From positions 2,693,001 through 2,757,000 of the forward strand of contig CM024180.1 in assembly GCA_013433145.1 (NCBI GenBank): a stretch of 64,000 bases of DNA, read 5' to 3'. Numbering within the stretch: position 1 is the stretch's first letter; the number at the start of each line of letters is the position of its first letter. The position numbers and the translations under genes were made by a program. Shown piece after piece: positions 11,823 through 24,571 of this stretch. A model generated the notes under the pieces. It had not been told where the DNA came from and did no database searches. It saw only the letters and a program-made list of their open reading frames with translations. This DNA comes from Ascaris suum. Lineage: Eukaryota > Nematoda > Chromadorea > Rhabditida > Ascarididae.

Positions 11823-12104
11823 TCATATGTTCTTCATTGCTCGATTTATTGCAGCCATATTGCGCAATCGACTTCCGAAATCATTTGAGACACGAGTTTT
11901 AAATCTCCGTTGCATATATAATGGATAATTTGAAGCTTCATCATATAAGGAATGAAATCGGCATCCATTTGCCGGGGTCGTTCTATCGGTCGGTTTTGTC
12001 AATCCCTTCGATCCCAAGTTGCCGACGAGTGTAGGGGATAGGCTTCTTTTGTCTCCAGAATGACCAAGAAAGATCTTTGCGAAATTATGTTTTCTGAACT
12101 TCAT
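11823..12104 (-). CDS. possible small coding frame, 93 residues from ATG
   Basis: The minus-strand frame starts at ATG 12104 and ends TGA at 11823. The peptide is basic and polar, with stretches such as GDKRSLSPTLVGNLGSKGL, TDRTTPANGCRFHSLYDE and VSNDFGSRLRNMAAINRAMK. T-first codons are about 20%, below the 28% expected by chance. No signal peptide or known motif is visible. A GGGTGAG just upstream could be part of a splice site, so the piece may be an internal or last exon rather than a complete gene. Confidence 0.28.
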   Translation of the reverse strand: MKFRKHNFAKIFLGHSGDKRSLSPTLVGNLGSKGLTKPTDRTTPANGCRFHSLYDEASNYPLYMQRRFKTRVSNDFGSRLRNMAAINRAMKNI

Positions 12105-12399
12105 GGGCAATTTAATTTCGCCTCACCCAGCTTTCGGAGATTTAAAGTACACTATTTTCGCCAAGCGTACAATTGAAACAATATCATCGAAAATTTCATT
12201 CCTCTCTGTTTGCTCCAAGGTCCCTCTTTATTTTTCGACTTGAGGATATCGCCTTAACATTAGGCATACTTCGTCACTTTCTAGGACCAATGACTGTCCT
12301 TAAAAGAAAAAGGTGGGACGAACGGGATCGTGCATATCCCCCCCCCCTCCCCGTCTTCCCATGCTACCTTCTTCCCACCTTTAGCTTTTGATCAAACCT

Positions 12400-15300
12400 G
12401 TTGGCAAGCAGAATGATGACTCAGCCAAACTGCGCCTGAGATTTAGAGTATTGATATTCTGTTCTTTTAAGCCTAATCCTCCTCAGCCTAGTATTTATGA
12501 AGTTGATGTTGTTTTAAAATATGCCTTGCGCATATTAACTTTTTCTTTTAAAGATCCTTTATCATCGGAATTACCGGAATATCACTTACACATCGTTTAT
12601 GTTTGTGATTATTTTATACTGTACTAATTAAATTCATTCTTTTCTAAATATCGCCTTATATACCCGCATGCTTAAAACGAGCTGAGGCCATTGATCTGCA
12701 TTTTTCTCGTCGTTGCAAAATGCTATCTGTCAAAGCGGATAATAATCTTGCTTTAGCCGATTGAATGAAACGTCAAATTGCATAAGGAAAGAAGTTATTA
12801 AATTCGAATTTAATACCTCCTCTGAGTTTCATGAAATACGATTTTAGTTGTATTGCGAATATGATGAGGGTGCAGCTGCTTCTAGCAAGTAATTGTGCCT
12901 TTCAGAAATTCTGTTCATCAACTGTGAAGTTTTTGGGTCTTAATTTTCCACTCTGATTTCTGCTCGAATTTTCGTTATTATACATTTGATGATTTCTAAA
13001 CTTACGAAAATGTTTGTTAGCGCTTAATTAGCATTTCTGTTAGGAAAGGAGAACCTATATGATAGTTATATGCGCTTATTTATACTACATCGATATCATC
13101 AATAGCCAACGTAAGAACTTAAAAGTTCATGCGTATTGGCGAGCGTTTAATGTTTTTTTTTTTTTTGAATTACTTATAAATACGAATTTTTAATATCGTT
13201 ACCTATCTGCAGTAAATACCTGTCGGTTGTAAATAACTCCTTTGCTCAAGTGGCAGTCATATTCGGAGGCAACTCACACCTGCAAAAAGCCACTTCCGGT
13301 ATTTCCATTTCTACCACTGCCATCAATTTATGTTTCGAACTAATGTTTACAACTTCATTTCGCTATTTTCGCGCAAATATTCCCATTGTGATGTTGAATT
13401 ATTCGAGTATCGCGACTATGATGGCAAATACAACATCACATCTCTAGTATATGACCATCGTGTTTCTTCCAATGTGGCAGTGGAATAGTCGATGAAAAGC
13501 ATGAGTGCCTCAAGAGAGGGTTTTTTTTCTCTTTTTTTTTCTTGCAAAAGGTATTGCGTCATCTTATTTCACCACAGCGTTTCAACACCTTAGACGAAAG
13601 TGATCTCTCAAGGTGAATATCGATTATTAAATGTGTAGAGGGAAACTCTTTCTATTACAAAGCTCAGAAAGGGGATTATTTGCTTTCAGTCGAAGTATTA
13701 TATTCTACCGTTTCGCTTGTTAAATCTTACGAAGTGATAACTTCCTTCTAAATGATAATTCACCATTTAGTTGATCGAGGGAGGGATTGTAAAGTTTAAA
13801 ATAAAACATGAAGGTTTTATAGGTGATGATATGATATGCAAATTTTGGTAAGAGCAGATTCTGCAATTAGAAATGCAAAAATTTCAGAATGAAGGACAAT
13901 GGTTTATGAGCAATAAGACTTGATCCTCTTTTTAGCCTACAAATGGTAAATGTGAAACGGGCACATTGAATGAAGTCTATAATGCTTTCGTCGTTATGCG
14001 CTTCTCCAAATATCTACATATGAGTAGCATTATGGTCGCAGTCCGCACTCTCTATGCGCATAGATTTGCATGCTTCTCTTCCTGTTAATTTACGTGTATT
14101 GATGTTTACTTTGGCCAGGTTCACCTGTACAGCTTTTGCATTACGAAATTCAAGACACTATAAAACAGAAAATGTTGCATCAATTTTATCGCTGTATACA
14201 TAATTGCAATCAATATAATATTACTAATGTTTTAACAGATCATGGACTCTCTTTGAAACTACAGAATTTACATACAGTGTGGACCTTGAGTGCGTGGAAT
14301 TCCCGAAATAACTCGACCACTGCTTAAGCCTGGAATGTTTATTAAGGTGAAAATTGTTGACGAAGCAATAGTCTGTGTGCAACAACTCCGTCAAATGCCT
14401 TAACTATGACAGTCATAAGCCGGACTAATATATTCTGCACTATAGATAGCTTATCTTGAGCACTTAAATTTCATTTTCATCTGTTAAAGGAGTTCTAAGC
14501 AGTGATTGAAAAATTGTGCGTAGGAGGGCATTTTGCAATGTTTTGCAATGTTAGGTCAAGTTTTGCACGCCGAGCTTGATCCGGTTAGGGAGCCATCTGA
14601 AAAATGCTTGCGCGATTGATAAGTTCAATTACAATATGGACGTTCCGTTATGTTTTGCTATTTGGTGGAAATTTATGCAGCCAACTGGTCAGATAAATGG
14701 TGTGCGCTATCTTATCAGCCCTCTGATATATCTTGCGATATCTTATCAGCATATCAGCTCTTTTGCCAAGCTTTTCCATATCTCTTTCAATCGTTCTCAG
14801 CATAAAGAGTGTACGAATAACTGAAAATATACTTCATGGCTTTCTAAAAAGCAATATTCAATCTTGTTTGTTCCGAACACATAATTCTCAATCATTGATT
14901 AATGACGGCAAATGATATTACCCATATTGTGGAATCATATTAGCACAATCAGTACCGCGAAGTCTCGACAAGAGGAGAGGTAATGAATGGAACTATAAAT
15001 ATTGTTTTTTAGTTGCTTTACATTGCATTGCTTTTGTTTTTCAAAATTTACTCATTCGTGGTATCGATTTATGATTATTCTCACCTTTGAAGGTAAATCA
15101 TTTATACAATAGCACTACCGACAATTGGTATTTTTAAATTTTATTCAATAGCATTGCCGAGATCATTTCGCCTCTCGTAGTGAAAGTGGGAATGTATAGC
15201 ACTTAATTAGCTAATAATGAAAAACTTAATTCACTGAAATACTTAATAAACAATAAAATACATAAGCCAAGACTTATTCATATATTTTAATAGTATATGA

Positions 15301-17370
15301 GCATATACGTGTCATACAACATCAGATATCCATATATTCCTTTTCAAGCTTTTCCAGAATAATTAAAAACATAGAGCTGTTTCATTCTCCAATGAAACGA
15401 AGAGTTATAATTTCAAGTAGAGGCATTCGTTAAGATTTCAGGTTTAATCTCATGCAACGTTGTAAAAAAAATGCACTTAATCAAATGAAATCTCTTCATA
15501 TGGTGGATTATCACGAGTAACAATGATGTTCTATAAAATTTTCTCAGCAAAATTCTTATAGTTTGTTTTCTCACGCTCAAGTTGCACTCGACATGTGCGT
15601 AGCAATTGCAGCATTCTTTCAACTCCGATAAATTCTCACTGATGCGATTTGATTGCATTCTATTCTCTATATATTCTCACAATAGTTTTCAATAATTTCA
15701 CTTGTTTTTCCAGTTCTGCTTGTTGAAGTACGAATAATTCATTTACCTTATTAATATATTTTACTATCTGACTAGAGTTCAAAAATAATAAATTTTGATA
15801 TCAAAGTTTTTTAAAATTGTTTAAATCGCCTTATAAATGCAAAAGTTATTGTTTCAATGGCTGATATGGCTGCATCTGCGCATGAATCCGGCTTTATACT
15901 TATCATTTTTCCAATCACATTTCGAGAATGAATCTGTCACTTCTCAATAGGCCATAATACATTGGACAGATAGTCGAGATTATGATTCCTCCGAGACTGT
16001 GAATCAGAGAAAATTGATTGAAGAGAGATTATTTATTGAAAGATGAGCTGATGTGCTCCCAAAGTTAGAGATAAACCACGGCAACAGTGCATTAATTTTC
16101 ATAGCGGCCGAAAACCAGCCATATTTTGCAGTTTTATGATGGAAATGATTTTTTTCCAGGTCAGTGTGTTAAAATAGGAAAGATGAGAGGCGGAAAAATT
16201 TCCTCCTCTAAATTTGTTAATGGGAAGTTCAAATAACAAAAAGGTTTGATTAACGAGAAAACATTTAGTATAAGGGCATGAAGTAAGCATTCTTGATCGT
16301 ATCGTGAAGGAATCTTTATTGAAATTGATCTAACATCAAGCGATCATCTCACCGCTTCAGTGAGGGAGTCTTCTTTTTAATTTTTCTCTTCATTGTTTTT
16401 TTTTTTCTTTGCAGAATGATGCAACGGGTTATCATTCGACTCAATTATGATTTATACTACTACAAATAAATCCGTTCAATGAAATTAGATTTATTTTGTA
16501 ATGAAACGTTGAGAAGGTAATAAATGTAACCGGAAATGCTTTTGATGCAAAATTTAACTATCCCACTTTTGTAAGATCAAATGTAATAGTTAGCGCATAT
16601 TATTCGATTACATGAGATAAAATTTGAAATATATGATTTGCCGACATTTTATTAAATCTATTGTTTAGCATGCCAGATTATACTAATATATGCCTAACTG
16701 CCCAATATTGAATGATTTCGCTTTAAAAAAAATCTTCTATTCATTAGCCTATCAACCGGACACGTACTGCTTTATAAGAAAAAGATTGCACCTTTCGATG
16801 AATAAAAATGAAAATTCATTTTATTGATTCCACGCGGGCAAGAATTTTGTTTTTTTTTTTTGATTATCAAAATTTTTCTCCAATGCAGAAATAGACAAAT
16901 TTCTTTTGTGGACTAATTTTAATTTTCGAGGAAATAACTGAAATGAAATATTACCTCATTTTTTATTTCAGTAAATTCAGTTATTATGCCATTTGTCCGC
17001 AAATAGCTTAACTTATTTTCTTCCTTACATAGCTTTCTCAAATTCTTCGCTTTCTCATAAAATATTTCAATAACATATTGAATTTTTTTCTAAAGTGTGT
17101 GAGAAATAGTATCGGCATGAAGGGGCGAGGAGAAGGAGGGATGGGAGCGGTGTATAATGCAGCATTTCGGTTAACATTGAGCTGAAGAAGAAATTATCAA
17201 ATTGAATCAGTATCCATGCAGCTCACTTCCAATTATATAACATTGGAACTGTTACATTGTACTGATTCAGTTCCGTTGACTATATTCCTTTACATAGAAA
17301 AATGATGCAACTAATGCCCGAATTTTTATTTGGTGATTTTTTTTTTTGCTTTTGTGAAGGAAAAAATCCA
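12400..17370. other. AT-rich stretch without supported genes
   Basis: Many poly-T tracts and short open frames (for example 13250-13447, 14576-14824, 15413-15658) with random-like codon composition and no paired splice sites that I could support. Confidence 0.5.
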
Positions 17371-17376
17371 CATTCT

Positions 17377-17476
17377 ACGGGGTGTTCTGAAACCTCGAGA
17401 AAGTATTGATAGGAAATTAGTCGGCTTTTGAGAAGATTTTCAGGAATATTCCTAAGAATTCTGAGGAATACCCCGT
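17377..17476. repeat. short inverted repeat pair (possible MITE-like remnant)
   Basis: ACGGGGTGTTC (17377-17387) and GAATACCCCGT (17466-17476) are inverted copies with one mismatch, separated by 78 bp. No clear target-site duplication was seen. It could be a small inverted-repeat element or a chance stem. Confidence 0.3.
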
Positions 17477-17499
17477 AATACATTTGATTACCAATCCTT

Positions 17500-17512
17500 C
17501 CCCCCCCCCCCC
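17500..17512. repeat. 13-base poly-C run
   Basis: Thirteen consecutive C followed by ACAAAAAA, close to the inverted repeat at 17377-17476. Confidence 0.95.
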
Positions 17513-18230
17513 ACAAAAAAAATTGTGAGCCTTATCGAGTATTCATTCATTGGTTTTTATTGCCATTTTCTTTCGAAAATTTATTTCTTATGATCCTTCA
17601 AGAAACCACACAAGAAATCAAATTTCAGAAATAGGCATAGCTTCTTTCGTACTCCTAATTGGCCCTTTAATAGAGCCGAAGCTTCATTCATAATATTTTT
17701 AAGTATTATTTTATCACCAATAACTAGTTAAGTCTTACAAATAAAATATTGTGACTGATTTGTTCAGGAGTCCATAAACACTGAAAAACCACATGTTTAA
17801 TAAGGAGGGCATATGGTTATTCAGTGGTTTATCAGCAAAGTTCGAACTATTCTGAGTTCTACGGTGATATAAGGAATGTGGTACAGCTTTTAAAAAAACT
17901 CTATATTCCTATGTTTATATGATCGACACAATAGCAAAATGACTGGTTTGCGCAATGTACATGAAACGAGGATTTCTATCATTAGGAAATCCTTACTAGA
18001 GACAATCTAAATTCTCATTAAGAGCATATTTAGTCCGTATGACTTAGCGTTAACTCCGATAGTGAAGAGTTTGATCCAACTGTCCTACTGACCTAAGCCT
18101 TCTTTTTTCGACTTTGCTCTTGAGCAGCGAGGAAGGTGTCCGAAAAAAAGCGTTCATTTATGTTACGTTTTGAGATTCTATCGCTTTTCGTTGGAACTTT
18201 GAGCGGATCACTTGCATTCAGCGCTCTAGT

Positions 18231-18527
18231 ATGCTCTTACATCATTTCTTTTGGCTGCTCTATTCCAGAAGTAGAGAAATCGTTTCGTCTCTAATTAACC
18301 CAGCCGGCAGTGCAAATAAACAGCATGTCATGTGCACAGTTGTGCACTTAAGCTGTCAGCTATTGAAAAAGGATAAAAGAGAAGAATGGCAAAGCGGTTT
18401 CCATAAAAATAAGCGGATGAAAGCAGAAGTGAAATCATTCTTATGTATTGACATACGACGGATGGGCGCGGCTGGTAATACATCATTTCCGTGGAGACAG
18501 CGACTTGCATCAGGATACGAGCGATAG
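18231..18527 (+). CDS. 98-codon frame in a GC-richer patch, doubtful
   Basis: The plus-strand frame has a basic middle (KKDKREEWQSGFHKNKRMK) and lies in a patch of above-average GC (about 18.1-18.6 kb). The minus strand is also open for 76 codons over the same DNA, so strand and reality are unresolved. No clear acceptor or donor brackets it. Confidence 0.15.
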   Translation: MLLHHFFWLLYSRSREIVSSLINPAGSANKQHVMCTVVHLSCQLLKKDKREEWQSGFHKNKRMKAEVKSFLCIDIRRMGAAGNTSFPWRQRLASGYER

Positions 18528-19639
18528 GACGTGTAGGATGTGCTGAAACGGGTGGCAATTTAACAGCTATTCGCGTTGAGCTGCGACGTTAATTGCTTAA
18601 AAAACGAATTATTAGCGCTCACAATCCTAAGTGGAACGTAAATTTCCTTTCTAGTTCTTTTGACTATGCGCAACGAATGCTATCATGGCTTGTTTCAAAA
18701 AAAAAGCTCATTTCTAATGCAAATATCGAATAATTATCAACTTATTTCAGTCTCCTTTTCTTGTATTCATTACATAAGGATATCGTCCATTTCGTTGATT
18801 ATCCATATCTTTTTTTGCACATTATCCTCTAGTCGAAGATGGATATTTTCAAGAGATTTCCCTCCGAACATAAACAGTAAAATGGTTTTTTTTTTCTTTC
18901 ATCAATTTTTGCGAGTTTGATGATAATCTCAAGCATGGTTTTTTATACGAATAAAATTGCTCATTTCTGGCTGCAACCAAAATGCAATTGCATTGCGATC
19001 TTAATGAAGTATTCAGATAAGATGCATGCAATGTGGCGATTTCTAAGGAAATATATGTGCATTTTTGCAGAATGTTTTAAAAAGTTGTTGGCATTTTTTA
19101 TTCGGAAATTGCACTCTCCACCTCTCTCGTAACATTTTGAGGCATTTGATATTGGGGTGCACTATTCGAATGAAAAAAATCGTAAGGCGTTCGGTTTTTG
19201 AATTGCGCGAAAAAAAAAGTTTAATGAGCGGATTCATTCTTCAGAGTGTTCAACGTTCGTTTCTCTATAAGAATCATCTCCATATATTGCTATTGGATAA
19301 GCTGATCGAAAAGAGCGTTTACATGTAGATATGCGCTGATTTGTCGATTGTATTGAAATCAATCGTTAAGCTTACAATATTCGGCTCTGCTGTAACAATA
19401 AGTTTACAATATACTCTTCATATATACCATTATATTTTAAGAAGTTTGAACTAAGTTAAATGGTATGAAGCAAAATCTGTCGAGATTCTTCGATGGTGAT
19501 CGAGCTATTGTCATTGATGGAAACGATTTCTACTTCGGCTAAGATATTTTGTAAAAGTTTTGTATGACGAAGCGAACACCGATATGCACCGATAGTGAAT
19601 TGCACTTCTGCGTGCTAAAATAATTTGCATCTATATGCC

Positions 19640-20785
19640 TTTGCAAATTTCCGTTTACAAAGTGTATTGTGCCGGCATTGCATCTGCACTTTTATATATG
19701 TCTGCCAGTATCTTTTTGTGATAATCTCGATTCGAATCCACTGAAAAGAGTTTCGCTAATTTTAACGTAGATAACAAATGCTATAAGAAGGCCGCTATTG
19801 TCAACATTCCATTCCATCGATTTATCAGTTTGAAGGAAGTTCCGGATACTGAAAAGGCCTAGAAGTTTGTGTTTTGGTTGATAAAAAAGTGAAAAGAACT
19901 CTTTTCGTAGTTGATGAATCGTCCTGAATGTTAATGCAGGAGGTCTTTGTATGGTCCACACTCAGATAACGAATTTTTCTCAACTCAATCTTGAATAGTT
20001 TCGGAACTAAACGCATTGGGCAGATTGATGTATATGCACATTAGCATGTATGAAGATGACGTCGTCTTCATGTCTTTTTACACGGCAAATTTGTAAAACG
20101 CACTTACAAACGACTGCTTTATTAAAGATTTGTGCAAGCGACTGGTTTGGCTAGAGATTTGGAAATACTCTGCTTGTAATCGGACAACCTTTTGGCGCTT
20201 TATGAAACTGCTCGGTTTGATGGGCAGATTAACAAAGCTCCATATTGCCTGAGGTCTGATGATTCCTTTAACTTTATATGACTCCAGGTCTCGTGATTGG
20301 TTTTTCCTCTCACTTGAATTAAACTATAGAGGAGTTGTCGCTGTTAGGAGTGCATTTTTATCATGAAATATAGGTGTTAATGGTGCACCTGTTTAAGCGA
20401 TGGCTTCTTGGACAGATGGCGATTAGGCAGTGAAATTCACTGAAAGCAATATGCTGTATCGCTTGTAACATCGATAGATGTTTCTGGCAGCAAACAGATT
20501 TAAAGTCATGAATGGTGCTAACAATTTGATCAACTTCATTTATACCTTTCGATGGTAGTATCCTGTTTTTTTCTGGACATCATATCCGCTAAACTTCACT
20601 GATCGTTGAAATGTGCTACGATAAACAATCTCTTCAGCTCATCAATCAACCGAATTTTTCAAGTCGTCATAGCTAAGCTTTTTTTAAATGATCGAACTGA
20701 GGCCATAAGTGCTCTTATTTGTGCACCTCTGCAAATTTCCGTCTGCAAAGCGCATTGTCTTTGATATATGCTCCCAGAAATTTCT
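19640..20785. repeat. short direct repeat pair flanking the Pao remnant
   Basis: About 60 bp at 19640-19705 and at 20724-20785 share TGCAAATTTCCGT, CAAAG, GCATTGT or GTATTGT, and ATATATG, in the same order and orientation, with one gap of about 20 bp. They bracket the decayed polymerase fragment. They may be remnants of the same element, such as LTR or internal repeats. Confidence 0.5.
19780..20016 (-). pseudogene. decayed BEL/Pao LTR-retrotransposon pol fragment
   Basis: On the minus strand one frame carries LRKIRYLSV followed by a TTKR box. A second frame, one base out of register, carries LGLFS and then FLQ...MEWN. In BEL/Pao polymerases the segment after the reverse-transcriptase core has a LGxxW-like block, then TKR, then a DPLGL(L/F)SP block about 12 residues later, then LQ and WD. 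Here TKR and LG are 12 codons plus one base apart, which matches apart from the frameshift. The element is broken by the frameshift and stops and is certainly inactive. The catalytic core upstream cannot be aligned with confidence. Confidence 0.5.
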
Positions 20786-22230
20786 TCTCTTATGCCTCTT
20801 ATGCCATCTTTTTTTTTCTCCTAGAATTGTCCTACTGTTTCTGAACTTTGTAATGAGTTCAATAAGCCCCCTTTCCAGTAACCATTCCCCCCAATTTGGA
20901 TTCATTCCAGTTTTCCTTTGGAATATGGGAACGTTCTGGAAAGTTGATTAGATTAAATGTGCACGAACTAAATCAACGAATGACATCCTTTTCCCACTTT
21001 CCTTACAAGACTATACTCTTTATGAATTCCAAGTATTAAAGCTGCATAAAAATTTTTACAAGCTAATTTTTTTCTTCAAATATAGATTAATTTGCAGCTG
21101 CTCTCACATGAACCAGAAATGAATTTTTTCGAAGTCGATCTGCTAAGCATTCAGTAGGCATTCACTTTCTATGGAAAATGCATTATTCCGCTTTTTCTTA
21201 TCGATTTGTTCCACAAATCCTCGCAATATTCTCTCTATTCTTTCATCTAATCGGTGAGCTTTGGTGTTCATCAATTGGGATAATCAAATAAGCAAGATTG
21301 CTCAGCAATACTCTTATTTATAAAATTCGTTTTTCCACTTGCCGACTAAGTTCAATTAAAATTTTAAATCTTTCAAACTCGTTAAACTATTTGCATCATT
21401 TGATCGGTTGAAACCATTTGAATTGTTGAAAGTTATCGATGAAAATTCACTAAATTATATAATAAATTATTCATTAATTATGTCGAAATTTATCCATCAA
21501 TAATTATAGGAGGAAATCGAAAGTAAAGTAACATTATCACTATCGTTTGCTATATCTTTCGAAAAGCAAAAACTATGTAAACGTTTTGTGATGACAATAG
21601 CAATTATTGCTTCATGAAACTTGCCGAATACTTTAAAACGTGACGATGTTTGCCGGAAAAATCAAACTAGCATTCTCTCATCGTGATTGAATTGTTTCGC
21701 TCATTCTTCTCGTCAATCATTCATTGCCACAAATTAAGAACATTTGCTCGCCGTTGACTAAGTTGACCGATGGAGCATCTTTTTTTAAAACGTTTTGAAT
21801 ACATCATTCAGTGATATATCGGTAGTTTGCTCTTTTAAATTCGCTCACATTTATTGCTAAGACATTTTTCATTTTCTTTGTGTTTCTTAAATTTTGCTCA
21901 TCTATTTTCTTAGTTGATTCCTTAGATAAGTTTATGAGAAAATTTTTCGCCTTTTTTTTTCAATCATTTCAACATTTAACGCATATAAAGGATTGAAATC
22001 AGACAAAAAATTATTTCTCTTGCTCGTAGAAAATTTTTTGATAAAATTGAGGAAATTTTTCATCGTCAGCGCTATTCATTAGGAATGATCGAGCCGACTG
22101 ATCATATTTTTTATTCAGCGGTGAAAAAATTCGACGAACATTTTCTTACTTATTAAAAGCGATTCCTCGTTGCGTCGTAAATGCATAAGTTACAAGAATG
22201 AATGAGCTAGTTACTAGAAACTTTTAATAT

Positions 22231-22371
<141 letters not shown>

Positions 22372-22760
22372 GTATTATACTTAAACTCCTTTGCCAACTC
22401 GCTCAGTTGCACTGGACCTTTCAGTTGCCAAATTCTCAATATTTAAACAATAGCTAATGCAAACAATGGACTTTTATATGCTCGATAACATTACTCATAA
22501 TGTTATTACTTTTCAAAGTACTGATGCTGTTTATGCTGATAGATTATATGAAATACTAGGTGGTCTCGTTCTTGTACCGTGGTCATTGTCTTTTAACACT
22601 TATCACTAGCAAACGTAACCTAGATTTATAATGGTACTATAAATGGTGCAGGTCAATATTTGCGGGAAATTTATACAAAGCGAAGTTGAGAAAATAATGA
22701 GAATGCTTCATTTTTTTTTTTTGCAATCAAATTCTCCTTCTCTACTCCAAAGTATTCCAG

Positions 22761-22849
22761 CTGGATTTAGGTTATATTTCGATGCACGCATTGCAAGCTT
22801 GCAAAAGTTCAAACGAAACAATATATATGAGGTGCGCCTTTGGATTGAC
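22761..22849 (+). CDS. candidate 89-bp exon inside a 150-codon open frame
   Basis: A 150-codon plus-strand frame runs 22643-23095. Within it TATTCCAG precedes 22761 and GTAAGG follows 22849, giving an exon-sized piece. In the long frame it reads FRLYFDARIASLQKFKR, and it is open in a second phase too. The rest of the long frame is low in coding bias and becomes phenylalanine-rich. No family is recognised. Confidence 0.22.
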
Positions 22850-23582
22850 GTAAGGAAATTTTCGTGGTATTACTATGGTGAGGTCATTGATTGCATCCTG
22901 TATGAAAGTGATGATTCCGTAATTGCAATTTTATTGCAAAACTTTGAAGCATTCGCATTTTTCTATCTCCCTCCTTCGTTTCCTTTCTCTTACATTGCGT
23001 CATTCTTATATTGTCATGATTATAGCGATATTCGTGTTTCCTCTATTCCAGAAACTTTTCAACTTTTTTTGCCTTATCTTCGTTGCTTTCTATAATCAGC
23101 GAATCCTTGTTGCGTTAGCGGATATCGTTCGCTGAACTCCGACTATTCAGTGTGCAATTGCGTCGTATATTTATCTAATTTTTCTTCGTCTACACAGATT
23201 GTGTTACACTCGCCTAAGCGTATATACATCTGCGGCAGGCCACATCGATACAATACGACGACCTTTGGAAGTGCACCTATAAAATGCATTGGTTGACGCT
23301 ACCTGATGAACGACAACTTCATACTTGATTCAGTATTCCGCCGTAAGTGGTATATGGATGCGTATGCTGATTCAGTAAGGCAATGAAAAACTCTCAAATC
23401 AACACCACTGGTAGCATTCTCAGAAATACGTCTTCGTGCGTTACCTTGATCAAGCTGAATTACGAGTTCGAATTCTCGTATTTTTTGCTCGTACCTTGCC
23501 TCAGAAGCTGTGTGGAGCGATAAACCTAAGATCGAGGTGTACCTCCACGTGCTGTTCCGCCAAATCTTTCCTTTTCCCTTAA

Positions 23583-23860
23583 TGCCAGCAAGTGTTCCAT
23601 CTTTTGAAAAGTTTAAAAAGGCTCTTCACTTTGCTGATGCTCGACCAATCTCATCTCCACTGTCGATACGAATATGTGGACAAAAACAGAAAAAGGCTTA
23701 GACCCTTTGTTTGTGGCCCCTTCGACGGTACGAAATCGAGTCGAAATCAGCGGATACTTCAAATATCATCAGGTGGCAACTCCGCTTTCCGGAATGCCCT
23801 CCTCATCGAGCAACAGTTGCGTGTTGTGGAAGGCGAACAGTGCAAGAAGAAAACGCTTCG
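23583..23860 (+). CDS. candidate exon ending at a GTTAGT donor
   Basis: This plus-strand patch is GC-richer than its surroundings, and all three forward frames are open for 60 or more codons. The frame with the best codon-position bias ends IEQQLRVVEGEQCKKKTLR at 23860, followed by GTTAGTAAT. A clear acceptor was not found; the frame is open from 23583. A second frame (23455-23701, SEAVWSDKPKIEVYLHVLF) also looks protein-like, so there may be a frameshift or two exons. Function unknown. Confidence 0.25.
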
Positions 23861-24360
23861 GTTAGTAATTATTACGCATGCTATAATTTCCTATAAACCT
23901 TCTTTTTGAAAATGACGTCATCTTCATATAGCATCACTCCTGCCTCTTTATTGCTTTTTAATATCATTTTTCAATTTTACCGAAGCATTTGTGAACCTAA
24001 ATGTGGTTGATTTCAAAATGACACAAACGCTGTTGAAAAATTAGAATATCGCGTAATTCAGTCATTTTATTCGATCAGTTCGATCGTATTTACGTTGGAG
24101 TATTGTCACAACATGGCATTTACTATTTACTCTCAATACAGAATAAATCAGAAAGTAGCAATCGAAACTGTAATATAACAAGATACTCCAATTTGCAAGT
24201 GAATATCTCATGAAAATGAGGAAGAAAATTTCATCGATTTTAATCGACAAGTTATTTCATACACAAATGTTGATTGAAAATATATTTGAGTCATTGATAT
24301 ATTTTTGTTTTCATGGATTTGACTCGAATATATAAGTGATGAACTTGTAACGTTTTTCAG

Positions 24361-24571
24361 TAATGATTATTGGGAATTGTTGATTCATGACTGCAAGCAT
24401 ATCAGTGCAACTGAGGATATTCAACGTTGTGAATCCAGATGAATTCGTAAAATTTCTCTCACCAGAAGGATTAGGTGAATTTATCGATATAGAGCTGAAA
24501 AACTTTTCTTCCGGTTTCTATCTCATAAGTTTTACATGGCACGCAATGATAACTGTTGAAATTATACAACG
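24361..24571 (+). CDS. candidate exon with a short CD36-like motif
   Basis: A GTTTTTCAG acceptor ends at 24360. The frame used begins at ATG 24387 and is open to a GTTAGTAAT donor after 24571. The segment LRIFNVVNPDEF resembles the FNVTNPDEF block found near the N-terminus of CD36/SCARB scavenger receptors. What follows (VKFLSPEGLGEFIDI) does not carry the expected GPY motif, unless a GTAAAA right after the block is the real donor. A 60-bp intron to a TTTCAG acceptor at 24634 would bring a TAG in frame, so the 3' end is unclear. A short upstream ATG frame sits in the leader. Confidence 0.28.

Noticed and set aside
12173..12627. Two adjacent plus-strand open frames
   Set aside because: Codon-position composition is near random, a C run sits in the first frame and no paired splice signals were found.
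20040..20075. EDDV on the minus strand as the reverse-transcriptase catalytic box
   Set aside because: It is too close to the downstream LSV/TKR blocks for a BEL/Pao layout and lacks the preceding aromatic residue. It may be chance or the result of deletion.
23452..23475. T-arm-like palindrome ACGAG TTCGAATT CTCGT suggestive of a tRNA
   Set aside because: The loop is eight bases and no D-arm, anticodon arm or acceptor stem pairs around it. Other GTTCGA-like sites (for example 31552, 35482, 62967 reverse) also lack a cloverleaf.
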